NCBI GenBank assembly: GCA_946403075.1
Contig: CAMIYN010000005.1
Location: 1-57,519, forward strand
Length of the DNA stretch: 57,519 nucleotides
Origin: an uncultured Lachnospiraceae bacterium
Lineage (GTDB): Bacteria > Bacillota > Clostridia > Lachnospirales > Lachnospiraceae
Direction: 5' to 3'
Position 1 is the first letter of the stretch. Each line of letters begins with the position of its first letter. This document shows positions 39,458 through 48,156 of the stretch, piece after piece. The notes under the pieces are model-generated. The model was not told where the DNA came from. It was given only the letters and a program-made list of their open reading frames with translations, and ran no database searches. Position numbers and translations under genes: made by a program.

Positions 39458-40852
39458 ATGGAAAACAAAACAACAATTTGTGCAATCGCTTCAAGTCTAA
39501 CACCTCAAAGCATCGGTATCATTAGAATTAGTGGAAGTGATTCAATAAAAATAATTTCAAAAATTTTCTTTAATAAAAACAAAAAAGAAATTTCAATAAA
39601 TGAATCTCATAGAGCTCTCTATGGTTTCATATATGATGGCAATACTTTAGTAGATGAAGTCATTGTTCTTCCTATGTTAAAGCCAAAATCTTATACAAAA
39701 GAAGATGTCATCGAAATACAATCTCATGGTGGTATTGCAGTATTACAATGGATTTTTCAGCTTGTAATTAAAAATGGAGCAATTCCTGCAGAGCCTGGTG
39801 AATTTACTAAACGAGCATTTTTAAACGGACGAATTGATTTAAGTAGTGCTGAAGCTGTTGCTGATATTATAAATTCAAAAACAAAACTCGCTACATCTGC
39901 AGCAGCTCTCCAATTAAATGGAAACATAAAAACAGAAATTACAAATTTAAAAAATGAACTTCTTGATGCAATTTCTTTTATCGAAGCAAGTCTTGACGAC
40001 CCAGAACATTTATCTGTAGAAAACTATAAAGAAACACTTAAACAGATTATTACAAATCAAAAAAACAAAATAAGCAAACTTATTGATAGTTATAATAATG
40101 GGAAAATTATTAGAGAGGGTATAAACACTGCAATAATAGGAAAGCCTAATGTTGGAAAATCTTCCCTATTAAATCTTTTATTAAATGAAGATAGAGCAAT
40201 AGTTTCAAATATAGCAGGGACAACAAGAGATATAATCAAAGAAAGTATTAATTTCTATGGCATAACTTTAAATATAATTGACACAGCTGGCATCCGAGAA
40301 GAAAATGAAAATAAAACTATTGACGAAATAGAAAAAATCGGAATTACTAAATCAAAACAAACAGCAAACTCTTCTGATTTAATACTCTATATGATAGATG
40401 TTTCTAATTATCAAAAAAATGATAATATAGAAATTTTAAATTTTTTAAACTCATTAAATAAGCCTTATATCATTTTATTAAATAAAATAGATTTAATTGA
40501 AAATAGCTCATTTACTCTTAATGATTTTGATAAAAATCTATCTATAGAATTTTCAACTAAAACAAGAAAAGGATTAGATGAATTAAAAGAAAAAATTAAA
40601 ACTCTATTTTCAATAGGTCAAATCAATTTAAATACAGAGCTATTAATTACTAATGAAAGACAATTGCTGTGCTTAAAAAATGCTTTTACTTCTTTATGCA
40701 ATACAGAAAAAACTATTAACGAAAATTTTCCAGAAGACTTATGGACTATAGACCTCACTAATACATACAAAGAGTATTCAAATATTTTAGGTGAAGAAAT
40801 TAATGATGATATTATCAATAATATTTTTTCAAAGTTTTGTATGGGGAAATAA
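39458..40852 (+). CDS. mnmE: tRNA modification GTPase MnmE
   Basis: MnmE (TrmE/ThdF) is a potassium-dependent GTPase that dimerises and partners MnmG in wobble-uridine modification. The 464 residues match. The N-terminal tetrahydrofolate-binding domain has [21 protein letters not shown] and [27 protein letters not shown]. The G domain has [12 protein letters not shown] (G1, near residue 226), GTTRD (G2), DTAG (G3) and NKID (G4). The C-terminus ends in the catalytic FCMGK. The start aligns with known MnmE N-termini, which supports it despite the missing ribosome site. In Bacillus mnmE lies between jag and mnmG on one strand; here it is inverted and points towards the origin. Its sense strand is not G-rich like gyrB, as expected for a lagging-strand gene. 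Confidence 0.97.
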   Translation: MENKTTICAIASSLTPQSIGIIRISGSDSIKIISKIFFNKNKKEISINESHRALYGFIYDGNTLVDEVIVLPMLKPKSYTKEDVIEIQSHGGIAVLQWIFQLVIKNGAIPAEPGEFTKRAFLNGRIDLSSAEAVADIINSKTKLATSAAALQLNGNIKTEITNLKNELLDAISFIEASLDDPEHLSVENYKETLKQIITNQKNKISKLIDSYNNGKIIREGINTAIIGKPNVGKSSLLNLLLNEDRAIVSNIAGTTRDIIKESINFYGITLNIIDTAGIREENENKTIDEIEKIGITKSKQTANSSDLILYMIDVSNYQKNDNIEILNFLNSLNKPYIILLNKIDLIENSSFTLNDFDKNLSIEFSTKTRKGLDELKEKIKTLFSIGQINLNTELLITNERQLLCLKNAFTSLCNTEKTINENFPEDLWTIDLTNTYKEYSNILGEEINDDIINNIFSKFCMGK

Positions 40853-40860
40853 ATTCTTAA

Positions 40861-41319
40861 CTATTTCATTGGTTTAATATTTTTTTCAATAAATTCTATT
40901 TCTTCTTTTGTTAATTTATATTTTTTATAAAGTTGTTTATCAATATCTTCAATTGATTTAGACCAATCGATGTCATTATAAATATCATTAAAATTCGGCA
41001 AATAATACAAAAAGCTATATGGAGTCATCAAGCAAATTATTCTTGCAAATTTTGTGGAAAGATATTTTTTACAGCATTCTACTTTTTCCTTATATATCAA
41101 ACTATCCTTAATCAAATTTAAATCTATAGGTATCTCCTGAACTTCATCAGATACTCCACGATTTTTAGAATATTCATTTACTTTTTCCATTATGTCATTT
41201 GGAGTAACTTCTTTAATGCCCTTTTCATCAAATAATATGATAGGGGATATTTTTAAATCTTCTTTCAACCTATCATATATTTTATCATTGCCATTTTCAT
41301 CAGTATTAACATTATACAA
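40861..41319 (-). pseudogene. C-terminal fragment of a restriction-modification protein
   Basis: This frame of 152 codons opens abruptly (MYNVNTDENGNDKIYDRLKEDL) without a ribosome site and overlaps the end of the methyltransferase fragment by eight bases. Its end, DIDWSKSIEDIDKQLYKKYKLTKEEIEFIEKNIKPM, resembles the C-terminal tail I remember from type II (Eco57I-like) restriction or restriction-methylation proteins. No catalytic motif is present. The simplest reading is that an internal deletion removed most of the locus and joined the start of one part to the end of another. The assignment is from memory of the family. The frame converges on mnmE with eight bases between stops and no terminator. 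Confidence 0.55.
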
Positions 41320-41902
41320 GAATTCCTATCCTATCTTTTATCTCAATTATTTCTCCTGTAACTGTATCATATCTACTTACAAGAAATGGAGCTTCTCCAC
41401 AAGTGATTTCCAATATATTTTCTTTCACATAATCTTTCCAAGTATATTTACTACTAAATTTGATTTTAGCTTTTGTAGATATCCATTTTTTATCTTTTGT
41501 CTCTTTATTAAAAGCATTTTTATATAATCTACTATCATCTATAAGATTATTCATATTATTACATATCCAAGATGGTGTAAAAACTTCTGCCTTTTCTTTC
41601 GTTCTATGACTTTGTTCTAATTTTGATTTTTTTATTCTTGGCTTTATTATATTTCCATTGTATCCAGTAATCTTTTCAATAGTTATTTTATCTTTAATTC
41701 CATATCCTTTGCCGTATTTTTTATAATTATCAGTAGCCCACATTATATTTTTATTTGTAGTTCTATCCATCAAAAGAATACCCAATATTTCTGGGTCTAA
41801 ATTTAAAATCGTGTTTTCTTTTACATCTACTCTTTCATCTAATATCATAACTCTAAATACCCTCTATTAATCTACAATGAGTTTCCCTGTTGTTTTATTC
41901 AT
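41312..41902 (-). pseudogene. N-terminal fragment of a type II DNA methyltransferase
   Basis: The visible frame (178 codons from 41848) has RTTNKNIMWATDNYKKYG, HRTKEKAEVFTPSWICNNMNNLID and ITCGEAPFLVSRYDTVTGE. These match my recollection of the N-terminus of restriction-modification subunits annotated as restriction endonuclease subunit M. The frame ends at IGILV, before the SAM-binding and catalytic (NPPY-type) motifs. Upstream, an ATG at 41902 with AGGAGA reads MNKTTGKLIVD and then stops at 41867. The text then resumes as MILDERVDVKENT, as if about 33 bases with stop codons had been inserted in the original IVDERVDV. Both ends are therefore damaged, and I call it a remnant. Confidence 0.6.
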
Positions 41903-42227
41903 ATTACAATTCTCCTAAATCTCTCCTACATATCTATATACTCTATTAATTGTTTCGTAATTACATATTATATTATTAGTCTTATTATCTATATATGTTT
42001 TTCTTAATATCTACGATTATGCTTTTAACACATACTATTAAAATTTTTATAGCATTTTTATTATTATCAATTCCTTTTTTTATTATTTGCATACTATTAT
42101 ATATTCTTTTTTTCAATTTATTATACAATAGGCTTCAAATATTTTCTATATTTTATTTTCTCATTATCTTTAATCATAATATAATTCACAAAATTTTTTC
42201 CTACTATTATTTTCATTTAAACAATAA
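41903..42227. other. Intergenic stretch upstream of the R-M remnant
   Basis: This AT-rich region has no credible gene. It presumably holds the old promoter of the remnant locus. It ends at the strong hairpin at 42228-42256. Confidence 0.5.
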
Positions 42228-42256
42228 AAAATCGGCATTAAATTTTTGCCGATTTT
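42228..42256 (-). terminator. Bidirectional terminator downstream of jag
   Basis: A perfect 10-base stem (AAAATCGGCA at 42228-42237 and TGCCGATTTT at 42247-42256) encloses a nine-base loop. T runs follow in both orientations, longer for minus-strand transcripts. It lies about 115 bases after the jag stop and would end the rpmH-rnpA-yidD-yidC-jag transcript. Confidence 0.85.
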
Positions 42257-42369
42257 AAACTTTTTTCATATTTCTTTTTTTTGATTACTTTATCAAATTT
42301 TTCAAAATAAACTTTAAACAAAATACATATTAAAAAAATGTCTCTTAAACTCTTTTTGGTTTTGTTTTT

Positions 42370-43116
42370 TTAATATCTTTTATATTTTACAATAACATGT
42401 CTATCTCTATCTGAACCTACAGAAATTGTTTCTATATTTTTTTCTTTCTGCAAAACTGAATGAATAATTCTTCTCTCATATGCTGACATAGGGCTTAATT
42501 CTTTGTCTTTTTTTGTTTTTCTAACAGTATTTGCTATATTTTTTGCTAAACTTTCAATTGTCTCATTTCTTTTTTTTCTATAATTTTCACTATCTATTCT
42601 TATATGAACTTTTCTCTCTTGTCCTCTATTTACAACTATATTCAATAAATGCTGTATAGCATCAAGAGTTTGTCCGTGCTTTCCTATAATTAAACCCATT
42701 TTGTCACCAATTATATTTACTTTGATACTATTTGTATATTTATCCACATCATATTCTATTTTTATATTTTTATCAAATTCTTCTAATATTGGCATAAGCA
42801 TATCATCAATTTTTTTATATACTTCATCAAGATTTTTAATTGTTTCTTCTCTTTTAGAATCTGATTTGAATTCATATATTCCTTGATTTTTTACAAGTTT
42901 ATTTTCTTCTCTATCTGCTGTTTTCTCTTTATACTGTTCTTCTTTATCTTCCCTATCGTAAGCTTCTATTATAAATGGCTTTGCACCTATTCCCAAAAAT
43001 CCTTTTGTTCCTTCTTGTATAATTTCATATTTTAATCTATCACTTGTTAATGAAAGCTCTATCATTGCATTATTAATTGCACCATCAAGAGTTTCACTTG
43101 AAACTTTTACTCGCAT
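42370..43116 (-). CDS. khpB: RNA-binding protein KhpB (Jag)
   Basis: Jag/KhpB is a KH-R3H RNA-binding protein linked to cell elongation and division and normally encoded next to yidC. I place the start at the ATG at 43116 (MRVKVSSETLDGA) with GGAGG five bases upstream; a TTG four codons earlier sits on that site. The 248 residues comprise a Jag-N domain (to about 50, ending GFLGIGAKPFIIEA), a charged linker, a KH domain (GDKMGLIIGKHGQTLDAIQHLLNIV) and an R3H domain (PMSAYERRIIHSVL). It follows yidC after 12 bases and ends the operon. Confidence 0.96.
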   Translation of the reverse strand: MRVKVSSETLDGAINNAMIELSLTSDRLKYEIIQEGTKGFLGIGAKPFIIEAYDREDKEEQYKEKTADREENKLVKNQGIYEFKSDSKREETIKNLDEVYKKIDDMLMPILEEFDKNIKIEYDVDKYTNSIKVNIIGDKMGLIIGKHGQTLDAIQHLLNIVVNRGQERKVHIRIDSENYRKKRNETIESLAKNIANTVRKTKKDKELSPMSAYERRIIHSVLQKEKNIETISVGSDRDRHVIVKYKRY

Positions 43117-43128
43117 ATTTTCCTCCAA

Positions 43129-44409
43129 TTATTTTTTGTCATTTTTTTGATTATACTTTGATACCATATTTACTTTTGCAAATATGCTATCTTTATTTTC
43201 ATTTTCAAAATAAAACTTTTCTGCTTCTTTTTCTCTTTCGTCTTTTCCTTCTAAAATTTTCTTTCTTTTTTCTTCTTCTCTATCTTGCTTCTCTTCCATT
43301 TTTTTTATGTCAAAAACTGATTTTTCACTAATTGGGCTTAATCCCTTTTTTTCTCTCTTTTTGTTAACCTTTTCTATATTTTGTTTTATCATTTCTTCTA
43401 CATCTATCTTTGATAATTGATGGTTAACAATAATTTGTTGCACTACCATAAAAAATGATGATGATATCCAATATAATCCAACTCCTGTAGCAAGTCCATA
43501 TGTAATAAACATAGACATTATTGGCATTGTTATATTCATTGCTTTCATTGTCTGCTGCATTTGATTATTTTCATCATTCAAATTATTTTTTGGATTTGCT
43601 TTTTGCATAAATATAATTGAAGCATATTGTGTCAAAAATGCTAAAAATGGTATCAATAAATATATATTAAAAGGATTAAAACTTAAACCATAAGTTGATG
43701 GGGATGTAGCAATATTAAGTCCAATAAAAGAATTAGAGCTATTTATAAAATTTAAATTATTAGAAACCACTTCTACTACTTCTTCTGAAAAATTACTTAA
43801 AAGAGATTTCATTTGTTCAGGGTTTAATTTATACAAAAAATCTATTATAAAATTTTTTTGTGCATCTACTGTTGCTCCATCAAAATTTTTAACTTCTCTT
43901 AATACTCTTTCAAGATTATTATTATTTGCAAATTCTTTTAATGTTTCTATTGCATCTAATCCACCGATTGCATCAACTATAGAAATATAATGAGCCCTTA
44001 TGCTTTGAACATATGCTGGTATATTAATAATTACTCTATACAATGCAAATATTATAGGTAATTGGATAAGTAATTGGAGACATCCACCAGTCATTGATGT
44101 TCCATATTTTTCATAAACTTCTCTTATTTCTTGATTTTGATTCATAAGAGAAACTTGATCTTTTTTTCCCTCATATTTTTTTTGTATAGCATTAATTTCT
44201 GGTTGTATTATAGACATAAGTCTTGTGGACTTTTGCTGTTTTATTGTCATTGGATATAAAATTATTCTAGTTATTAAAGTAAAAATTATTATCGCTAACC
44301 CAATATTTCCTATACCTATTTTTGTCAAAAAAACATATATAACATCCATCAATATTCCAAACAAATAAGTTATTGGTGCGAATATTCCTGTATCTGCTGT
44401 TAAAAACAT
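43129..44409 (-). CDS. yidC: Membrane protein insertase YidC
   Basis: YidC/OxaA inserts and folds membrane proteins, alone or with SecYEG. The 426 residues have about five membrane segments and no lipobox, so this is not the lipoprotein form found in Bacillus. The first conserved helix carries the groove arginine in IIFTLITRIILYPMTIKQQKST. A cytoplasmic coiled-coil loop follows (IQPEINAIQKKYEGKK), then GGCLQLLIQLPIIFALYRVI and ATGVGLYWISSSFFMVVQQ. The loop between the second and third core helices (about 150-240) is longer than in Bacillus. The basic C-terminal tail is rich in Lys/Glu, as expected for ribosome contact. GGAGG precedes the ATG. Its place between yidD and jag is canonical. Confidence 0.97.
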   Translation of the reverse strand: MFLTADTGIFAPITYLFGILMDVIYVFLTKIGIGNIGLAIIIFTLITRIILYPMTIKQQKSTRLMSIIQPEINAIQKKYEGKKDQVSLMNQNQEIREVYEKYGTSMTGGCLQLLIQLPIIFALYRVIINIPAYVQSIRAHYISIVDAIGGLDAIETLKEFANNNNLERVLREVKNFDGATVDAQKNFIIDFLYKLNPEQMKSLLSNFSEEVVEVVSNNLNFINSSNSFIGLNIATSPSTYGLSFNPFNIYLLIPFLAFLTQYASIIFMQKANPKNNLNDENNQMQQTMKAMNITMPIMSMFITYGLATGVGLYWISSSFFMVVQQIIVNHQLSKIDVEEMIKQNIEKVNKKREKKGLSPISEKSVFDIKKMEEKQDREEEKRKKILEGKDEREKEAEKFYFENENKDSIFAKVNMVSKYNQKNDKK

Positions 44410-44418
44410 CTTTCCTCC

Positions 44419-44634
44419 TTAAGGAACTGGATCATATCCTCCTTTTGAAAAAGGATTACACCTTATTATTCTCCATATAGCATACACACTACCTTTTATT
44501 GCTCCATATTTTTCTATTGCATTAATAGCATAATTAGAACAAGTTGGTGTATATTTACATTTACTATATAATGAAAAAAAAGGAGATAAATACTTTTGAT
44601 ATTTTTTTATAATATAAATAAATATCTTTTTCAT
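44419..44634 (-). CDS. yidD: Membrane protein insertion efficiency factor YidD
   Basis: The 71 residues carry the YidD signature: YQKYLSPFF, CKYTPTCSNYAINAIEKYG (three cysteines) and RIIRCNPFSKGGYDPVP. YidD is a small membrane-associated helper of the YidC pathway. It starts one base after the rnpA stop (TAAGATG) without its own ribosome site, so translation is probably coupled to rnpA. Confidence 0.96.
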   Translation of the reverse strand: MKKIFIYIIKKYQKYLSPFFSLYSKCKYTPTCSNYAINAIEKYGAIKGSVYAIWRIIRCNPFSKGGYDPVP

Positions 44635-44635
44635 C

Positions 44636-44977
44636 TTATTGTTCCATTAATATATCTTTTTTTTTACATAAAAATAAAAAACTTTCTTTTATATTTTCAT
44701 ATTTAATTTCTTTCACATTTTTTTTACATACTACAACTATATCATATGATTTTTTCAAATATTTTTCATTTAATCTAAAAATTTCTCTAATTCTTCTAAT
44801 TATTTTATGTCTAATAACTGAATTTCCGACTTTTTTTGATATAGATATACCTATTCTATTTTTATCTAAAATATTTTTTTTTGTATATATTATTAAATTT
44901 TCATCAGAAATACTTTTTTTCTCATTATAAACATTTTTAAATTCTTTATTTTTTTTTAAAGAATTAAACTTTGACAT
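44636..44977 (-). CDS. rnpA: Ribonuclease P protein component
   Basis: RnpA is the basic protein subunit that helps RNase P RNA remove the 5' leader of pre-tRNAs. The 113 residues match the family. The N-terminus LKKNKEFKNVYNEKKS is typical, as is IGISISKKVGNSVIRHKIIRRIREIFR, which contains the RNR-type RNA-binding helix. It is very Lys-rich. It lies just after rpmH in the usual rpmH-rnpA pair and is transcribed away from oriC. The RNase P RNA gene itself is not in this window. Confidence 0.96.
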   Translation of the reverse strand: MSKFNSLKKNKEFKNVYNEKKSISDENLIIYTKKNILDKNRIGISISKKVGNSVIRHKIIRRIREIFRLNEKYLKKSYDIVVVCKKNVKEIKYENIKESFLFLCKKKDILMEQ

Positions 44978-44979
44978 AT

Positions 44980-45114
44980 TTATACTGCTATTTTTTTTCT
45001 ACCTTTTTTCCTTCTTGCTGATAAAACTCTTCTACCTTGTTTTGTACTCATTCTACTTCTAAATCCATGAACTTTATTTCTTTGTCTTTTCTTTGGTTGT
45101 AATGTCATTTTCAT
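44980..45114 (-). CDS. rpmH: 50S ribosomal protein L34
   Basis: The 44 residues begin [18 protein letters not shown], continue with [23 protein letters not shown], and end IAV, an unmistakable L34. The double-Met start (MKMT) is the form I associate with Lachnospiraceae and relatives. GGAGGT lies about seven bases before the first ATG. It is the first gene of the rpmH-rnpA-yidD-yidC-jag operon, driven by a perfect promoter at 45167-45195 facing away from the origin. It is too short for most gene-length cutoffs. Confidence 0.98.
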   Translation of the reverse strand: MKMTLQPKKRQRNKVHGFRSRMSTKQGRRVLSARRKKGRKKIAV

Positions 45115-45166
45115 ATATAATACCTCCATTTTATATAGTTTTTTAAAATTTATGTAAAATCATATA

Positions 45167-45195
45167 ATTATAATTAATTTTCTTTTAATTGTCAA
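45167..45195 (-). promoter_or_regulatory. Perfect sigma-A promoter of the rpmH operon
   Basis: On the minus strand there is TTGACA (45190-45195), a 17-base spacer and TATAAT (45167-45172). This is a full consensus match, as expected for a ribosomal protein operon. The predicted leader is about 45 bases. Confidence 0.93.
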
Positions 45196-45510
45196 ATTAA
45201 TTAAGAAAATCTCTAAAAATTCTACTCTTAAAATAAATTTCATTATTAAACATTAATTATTAAAATTAAATTTTAAATAATTTTTATTATTAGAGATTGT
45301 CTTAAAAAACTATAAAAATTTTCTATTAATTTCTCTTTATTTAATTTTAAAAAAATTTATTAAATACTATCATAACTTATAAACAAACACTAAAAAATTA
45401 AAATTTAAAATGTTAATTTTTTGTTTATAACTTACATTTTTTTATTACTTTCTACATATTATAAATATATGTATGTTAATATCTTGTTTTTAACTTTTTC
45501 CACTTTATTA
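45196..45510. other. oriC: Likely chromosomal origin oriC (rpmH-dnaA interval)
   Basis: This interval lies between divergent rpmH and dnaA promoters and is almost pure A+T, which fits a DNA unwinding element. Canonical TTATCCACA boxes are absent. Instead a repeated variant, TTATAAACA, occurs at 45377-45385 and, inverted, at 45422-45430, with two more copies in the dnaA-dnaN gap. Gene direction and G/C strand bias switch here: the minus-strand genes to the left and the plus-strand genes to the right are both G-rich in their sense strands. Placement by synteny is strong; the box assignment is inference. Confidence 0.75.
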
Positions 45511-45539
45511 TTGATATTTTTTTTATATTTTAATATAAT
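45511..45539 (+). promoter_or_regulatory. dnaA promoter giving a leaderless mRNA
   Basis: TTGATA (45511-45516), a 17-base spacer and a perfect TATAAT (45534-45539) precede dnaA. Only seven bases (TAAGCCT) separate the -10 from the ATG, so transcription should begin at the start codon. No Shine-Dalgarno sequence is possible within the transcript. Confidence 0.75.
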
Positions 45540-45546
45540 TAAGCCT

Positions 45547-46905
45547 ATGAGTAAATTTTTTGAACAAATAAAAAACAATTGGGATGAAATTACACAAAAA
45601 ATGTTAAATGATAATGATGAAATTTCTACAGCATTTTTTGATGCCTTTATTAAAAATCCTTTAAAATTAGTAAAATATGAAAAAAATATTTTATATATAG
45701 AGGTTCCAGAAGAAGGATATATTAACATTTTAAATAAAAGATTTATACCAAATTTTTTAAAAATAAGTATATCAGAAGTTTTAGATATTCCGCTTTCTAA
45801 TTTTGATATTTCTTTTGTTGTAAAAAATAATATATATTCAAATCAAGCAATCTCAAAAGAAATAATAGAAAAGAGATTATTAAAATTAAAAATAGACCCA
45901 AAAAACACTTTTCAAAATTTTGTTCAAGGTGAATCTAATAGAATGGCTTATGGATCAAGTATTGCAGTAGCAGAAACACAAGCTATTTATAATCCTTTAA
46001 TTATTTATGGTGGTGCAGGTCTTGGTAAAACTCATTTATTACATGCTATTACACACCATGCAATAGAACAAAATGAAAATTTAAATATTATATATATAAC
46101 TTGTTCTGAATTTAAAACAGAATTTTATTTATCTATAAAAGAAAATAAAACTAGTGAATTAATAGAAAAATATAAAAATGTTGATTATTTAATAATAGAT
46201 GATATTCAATTTTTAAGTAATGCAAAAGAAACACAAAATGCATTTTTTGATATTTTTAATTCTCTTTATTGTGAAAAAAAACAAATTATTTTATCAAGTG
46301 ATAGACCACCAAAAGAAATTGACAATTTACCAGATAGATTGACTTCCAGATTTTCTTGGGGCTTATTTACAGATATTACTTTTCCAGATTATGAAACAAG
46401 AGTGGCAATACTTTTAAAAAAACAAGAAGAATTTAATCCAGAATATCCAGTAGATATGGAAGTTATAAGATATATAGCACAAACAGTTAAAACAAATATA
46501 AGGGAACTTGAAGGATGCCTTACAAAAATAATTGCTGGTTCAAGACTACAAAAAAAACAAATTAATTTATCATTAGCTAAAGAAATGTTAAATAATGGTG
46601 AAAATGATAATAAAAGAATTACTCCAGAAAATATAATAAATACTGTTTCAGAAACACTAAATGTTGATATCTTGGATATTTGTGGAAAAAGTAGAAAAAC
46701 TGATTTTGTTTATTCAAGAAATATAAGCATTTTTTTATGTAGAGAATTAATACCTGATATAACACAAGAAAAAATAGGTAAATTTTTTGGAGATAGAGAT
46801 CATTCTACTATTATACATAGTTGTAAACAAATTGAAAAAGACATAAAAACAAATAAAAATTTACAAGAAGATATTAAAATTATAAAAAATAAATTGTTAA
46901 TATAG
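45547..46905 (+). CDS. dnaA: Chromosomal replication initiator DnaA
   Basis: DnaA is the AAA+ initiator that melts oriC and loads helicase. I start it at 45547 (MSKFFEQIKNNWDEI), where a DnaA domain I begins; the 42 codons upstream are hydrophobic translation of AT-rich origin DNA and include the promoter. The 452 residues contain domain I, a short linker, Walker A GGAGLGKTH (near residue 157), Walker B LIIDDIQFL, and sensor/box VII residues (LPDRLTSRFSWG). Domain IV carries the DNA-reading signature GDRDHSTIIHSCKQIE. There is no ribosome site. The gene is very AT-rich, more so than gyrA. Confidence 0.97.
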   Translation: MSKFFEQIKNNWDEITQKMLNDNDEISTAFFDAFIKNPLKLVKYEKNILYIEVPEEGYINILNKRFIPNFLKISISEVLDIPLSNFDISFVVKNNIYSNQAISKEIIEKRLLKLKIDPKNTFQNFVQGESNRMAYGSSIAVAETQAIYNPLIIYGGAGLGKTHLLHAITHHAIEQNENLNIIYITCSEFKTEFYLSIKENKTSELIEKYKNVDYLIIDDIQFLSNAKETQNAFFDIFNSLYCEKKQIILSSDRPPKEIDNLPDRLTSRFSWGLFTDITFPDYETRVAILLKKQEEFNPEYPVDMEVIRYIAQTVKTNIRELEGCLTKIIAGSRLQKKQINLSLAKEMLNNGENDNKRITPENIINTVSETLNVDILDICGKSRKTDFVYSRNISIFLCRELIPDITQEKIGKFFGDRDHSTIIHSCKQIEKDIKTNKNLQEDIKIIKNKLLI

Positions 46906-47036
46906 ATTTTTTATAAACATTTTATTTTTTAAAAAAAATATTATAAAATAAATAAAAATTATAGTTATAAACATATAAACACTATTAATAATAATAAATA
47001 AATATAAATAAAAAAATAAATAGGAGACTACTAAAT
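46906..47036. other. dnaA-dnaN gap with two DnaA-box-like repeats
   Basis: This nearly pure A+T spacer of 131 bases has TTATAAACA at 46911-46919 and 46965-46973, and a one-mismatch copy at 46973-46981. The same word occurs twice in the rpmH-dnaA gap. Bipartite origins flanking dnaA are known in Bacillus, so this may be the second half of oriC. The dnaN ribosome site AGGAG lies at its end. Confidence 0.5.
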
Positions 47037-48155
47037 ATGAAAATTTCAATAAAAAAGAATAACTTCTTAAATTCTTTAAATATTGTAAAAAGTGCATTAC
47101 CTAATAATACAACTTTTCCTATTTTTGAATGTATTTTAATAGATGCAAGTAAAAAAAATATAAATTTATATTCAACAAATACAGAAATGTCTATTAAAGC
47201 AGATTTAGAAGGTGAAATAATAGAAAAAGGAAAAATAGCAATAGAAGGAAATTTTTTAATAAGTATAATTTCAACAATGCCAAATAATGATGATGATATA
47301 ATAATAACATCTGATGAAAATTTTAATTGTATTATTTCTTGTGGAAGAATAGAAGAAAAATTTAAAGGAAAAAATTATGAAGATTTTCCTAATTTATCAA
47401 ATTATAGTAAAGAAAAATATATAAAAATTACAGAATATTTATTAAAAAAGATGATAGAAAAAACTATTGTAGCAGTTTCAAAAAATAGAAAAGAAAAAAA
47501 TTTATTAATAAAGGGAACAAATATAGAAGTTGAAAATGATAATATATTATTTAGATCAATGGATAATTATAGAATAGCTATAATTAAACAAAAATTAAAA
47601 GAAAAATATGAAAAGATGAGTAGTTTAGTTCCAGGAACTACACTTGAGGAAGTTTTAAAAATAATTAAAGGTGATATAAATAAAGAAGTAATAATGTATT
47701 TTAATGATAATTTAATAGTATTTGAATTTGAAAATTCTATATTAATATCATCTCTAATAAATGCAAAAAGTATAAATATTGATAGATTAATAAATAATGA
47801 ATATAAAACAAGAGTAGTTATAGATAAAAAAAATTTATGTGAGAGTATAAATAGAACAAAAAATTATATTAATAGAATAGAAGAAAAACCTGTTTTATTT
47901 AATATAAAAGAAGATAAATTAGTAGTTAATTTACAATCAATAAATGGTGATTATAGAGAAGAAATACCTATAAAATTAAATGGAAAAGAATTAATGATAG
48001 GTTTTATACAAGACCAAATATATTCAATATTATCTGTTATAGATGATGATGAAATAACATTATATTTTAATTCAAGTCAAGATCCATTGATTATAAAAGA
48101 TAAAAATGAAAATTATATATATTTAATTCTTTCAGTTTCAATAAATTTAAAATAA
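47037..48155 (+). CDS. dnaN: DNA polymerase III sliding clamp (beta)
   Basis: DnaN forms the ring that tethers polymerase to DNA. The 372 residues match the family length, with the three-domain clamp pattern: MKISIKKNNFLNSLNIVKSALP at the start, GNFLISIISTMP, FPNLSNYSKEKYIKITEYLLKKMIEKT, and a C-terminal FIQDQIYSIL...EITLYFNSSQDPLIIKD. AGGAG lies ten bases before the ATG. Sequence is extremely AT- and Lys/Ile/Asn-rich. It follows dnaA and abuts recF; the small S4-domain gene (yaaA) found between dnaN and recF in Bacillus is absent. Confidence 0.97.
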   Translation: MKISIKKNNFLNSLNIVKSALPNNTTFPIFECILIDASKKNINLYSTNTEMSIKADLEGEIIEKGKIAIEGNFLISIISTMPNNDDDIIITSDENFNCIISCGRIEEKFKGKNYEDFPNLSNYSKEKYIKITEYLLKKMIEKTIVAVSKNRKEKNLLIKGTNIEVENDNILFRSMDNYRIAIIKQKLKEKYEKMSSLVPGTTLEEVLKIIKGDINKEVIMYFNDNLIVFEFENSILISSLINAKSINIDRLINNEYKTRVVIDKKNLCESINRTKNYINRIEEKPVLFNIKEDKLVVNLQSINGDYREEIPIKLNGKELMIGFIQDQIYSILSVIDDDEITLYFNSSQDPLIIKDKNENYIYLILSVSINLK

Positions 48156-48156
48156 A

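Noticed and set aside
40618-40818. Antisense frame within mnmE
   Set aside because: It is a shadow of a well-supported gene, with no start signals.
43090-43105. Fifth parS inside khpB
   Set aside because: AGTTTCACTTGAAACT matches only 13 of 16 positions and breaks the central CACGTG; probably chance within coding sequence.
45421-45546. N-terminal extension of DnaA as a membrane segment
   Set aside because: The 42 extra codons are hydrophobic only because origin DNA is almost pure A+T; they contain the -35 and -10 elements, and DnaA domain I begins at 45547.
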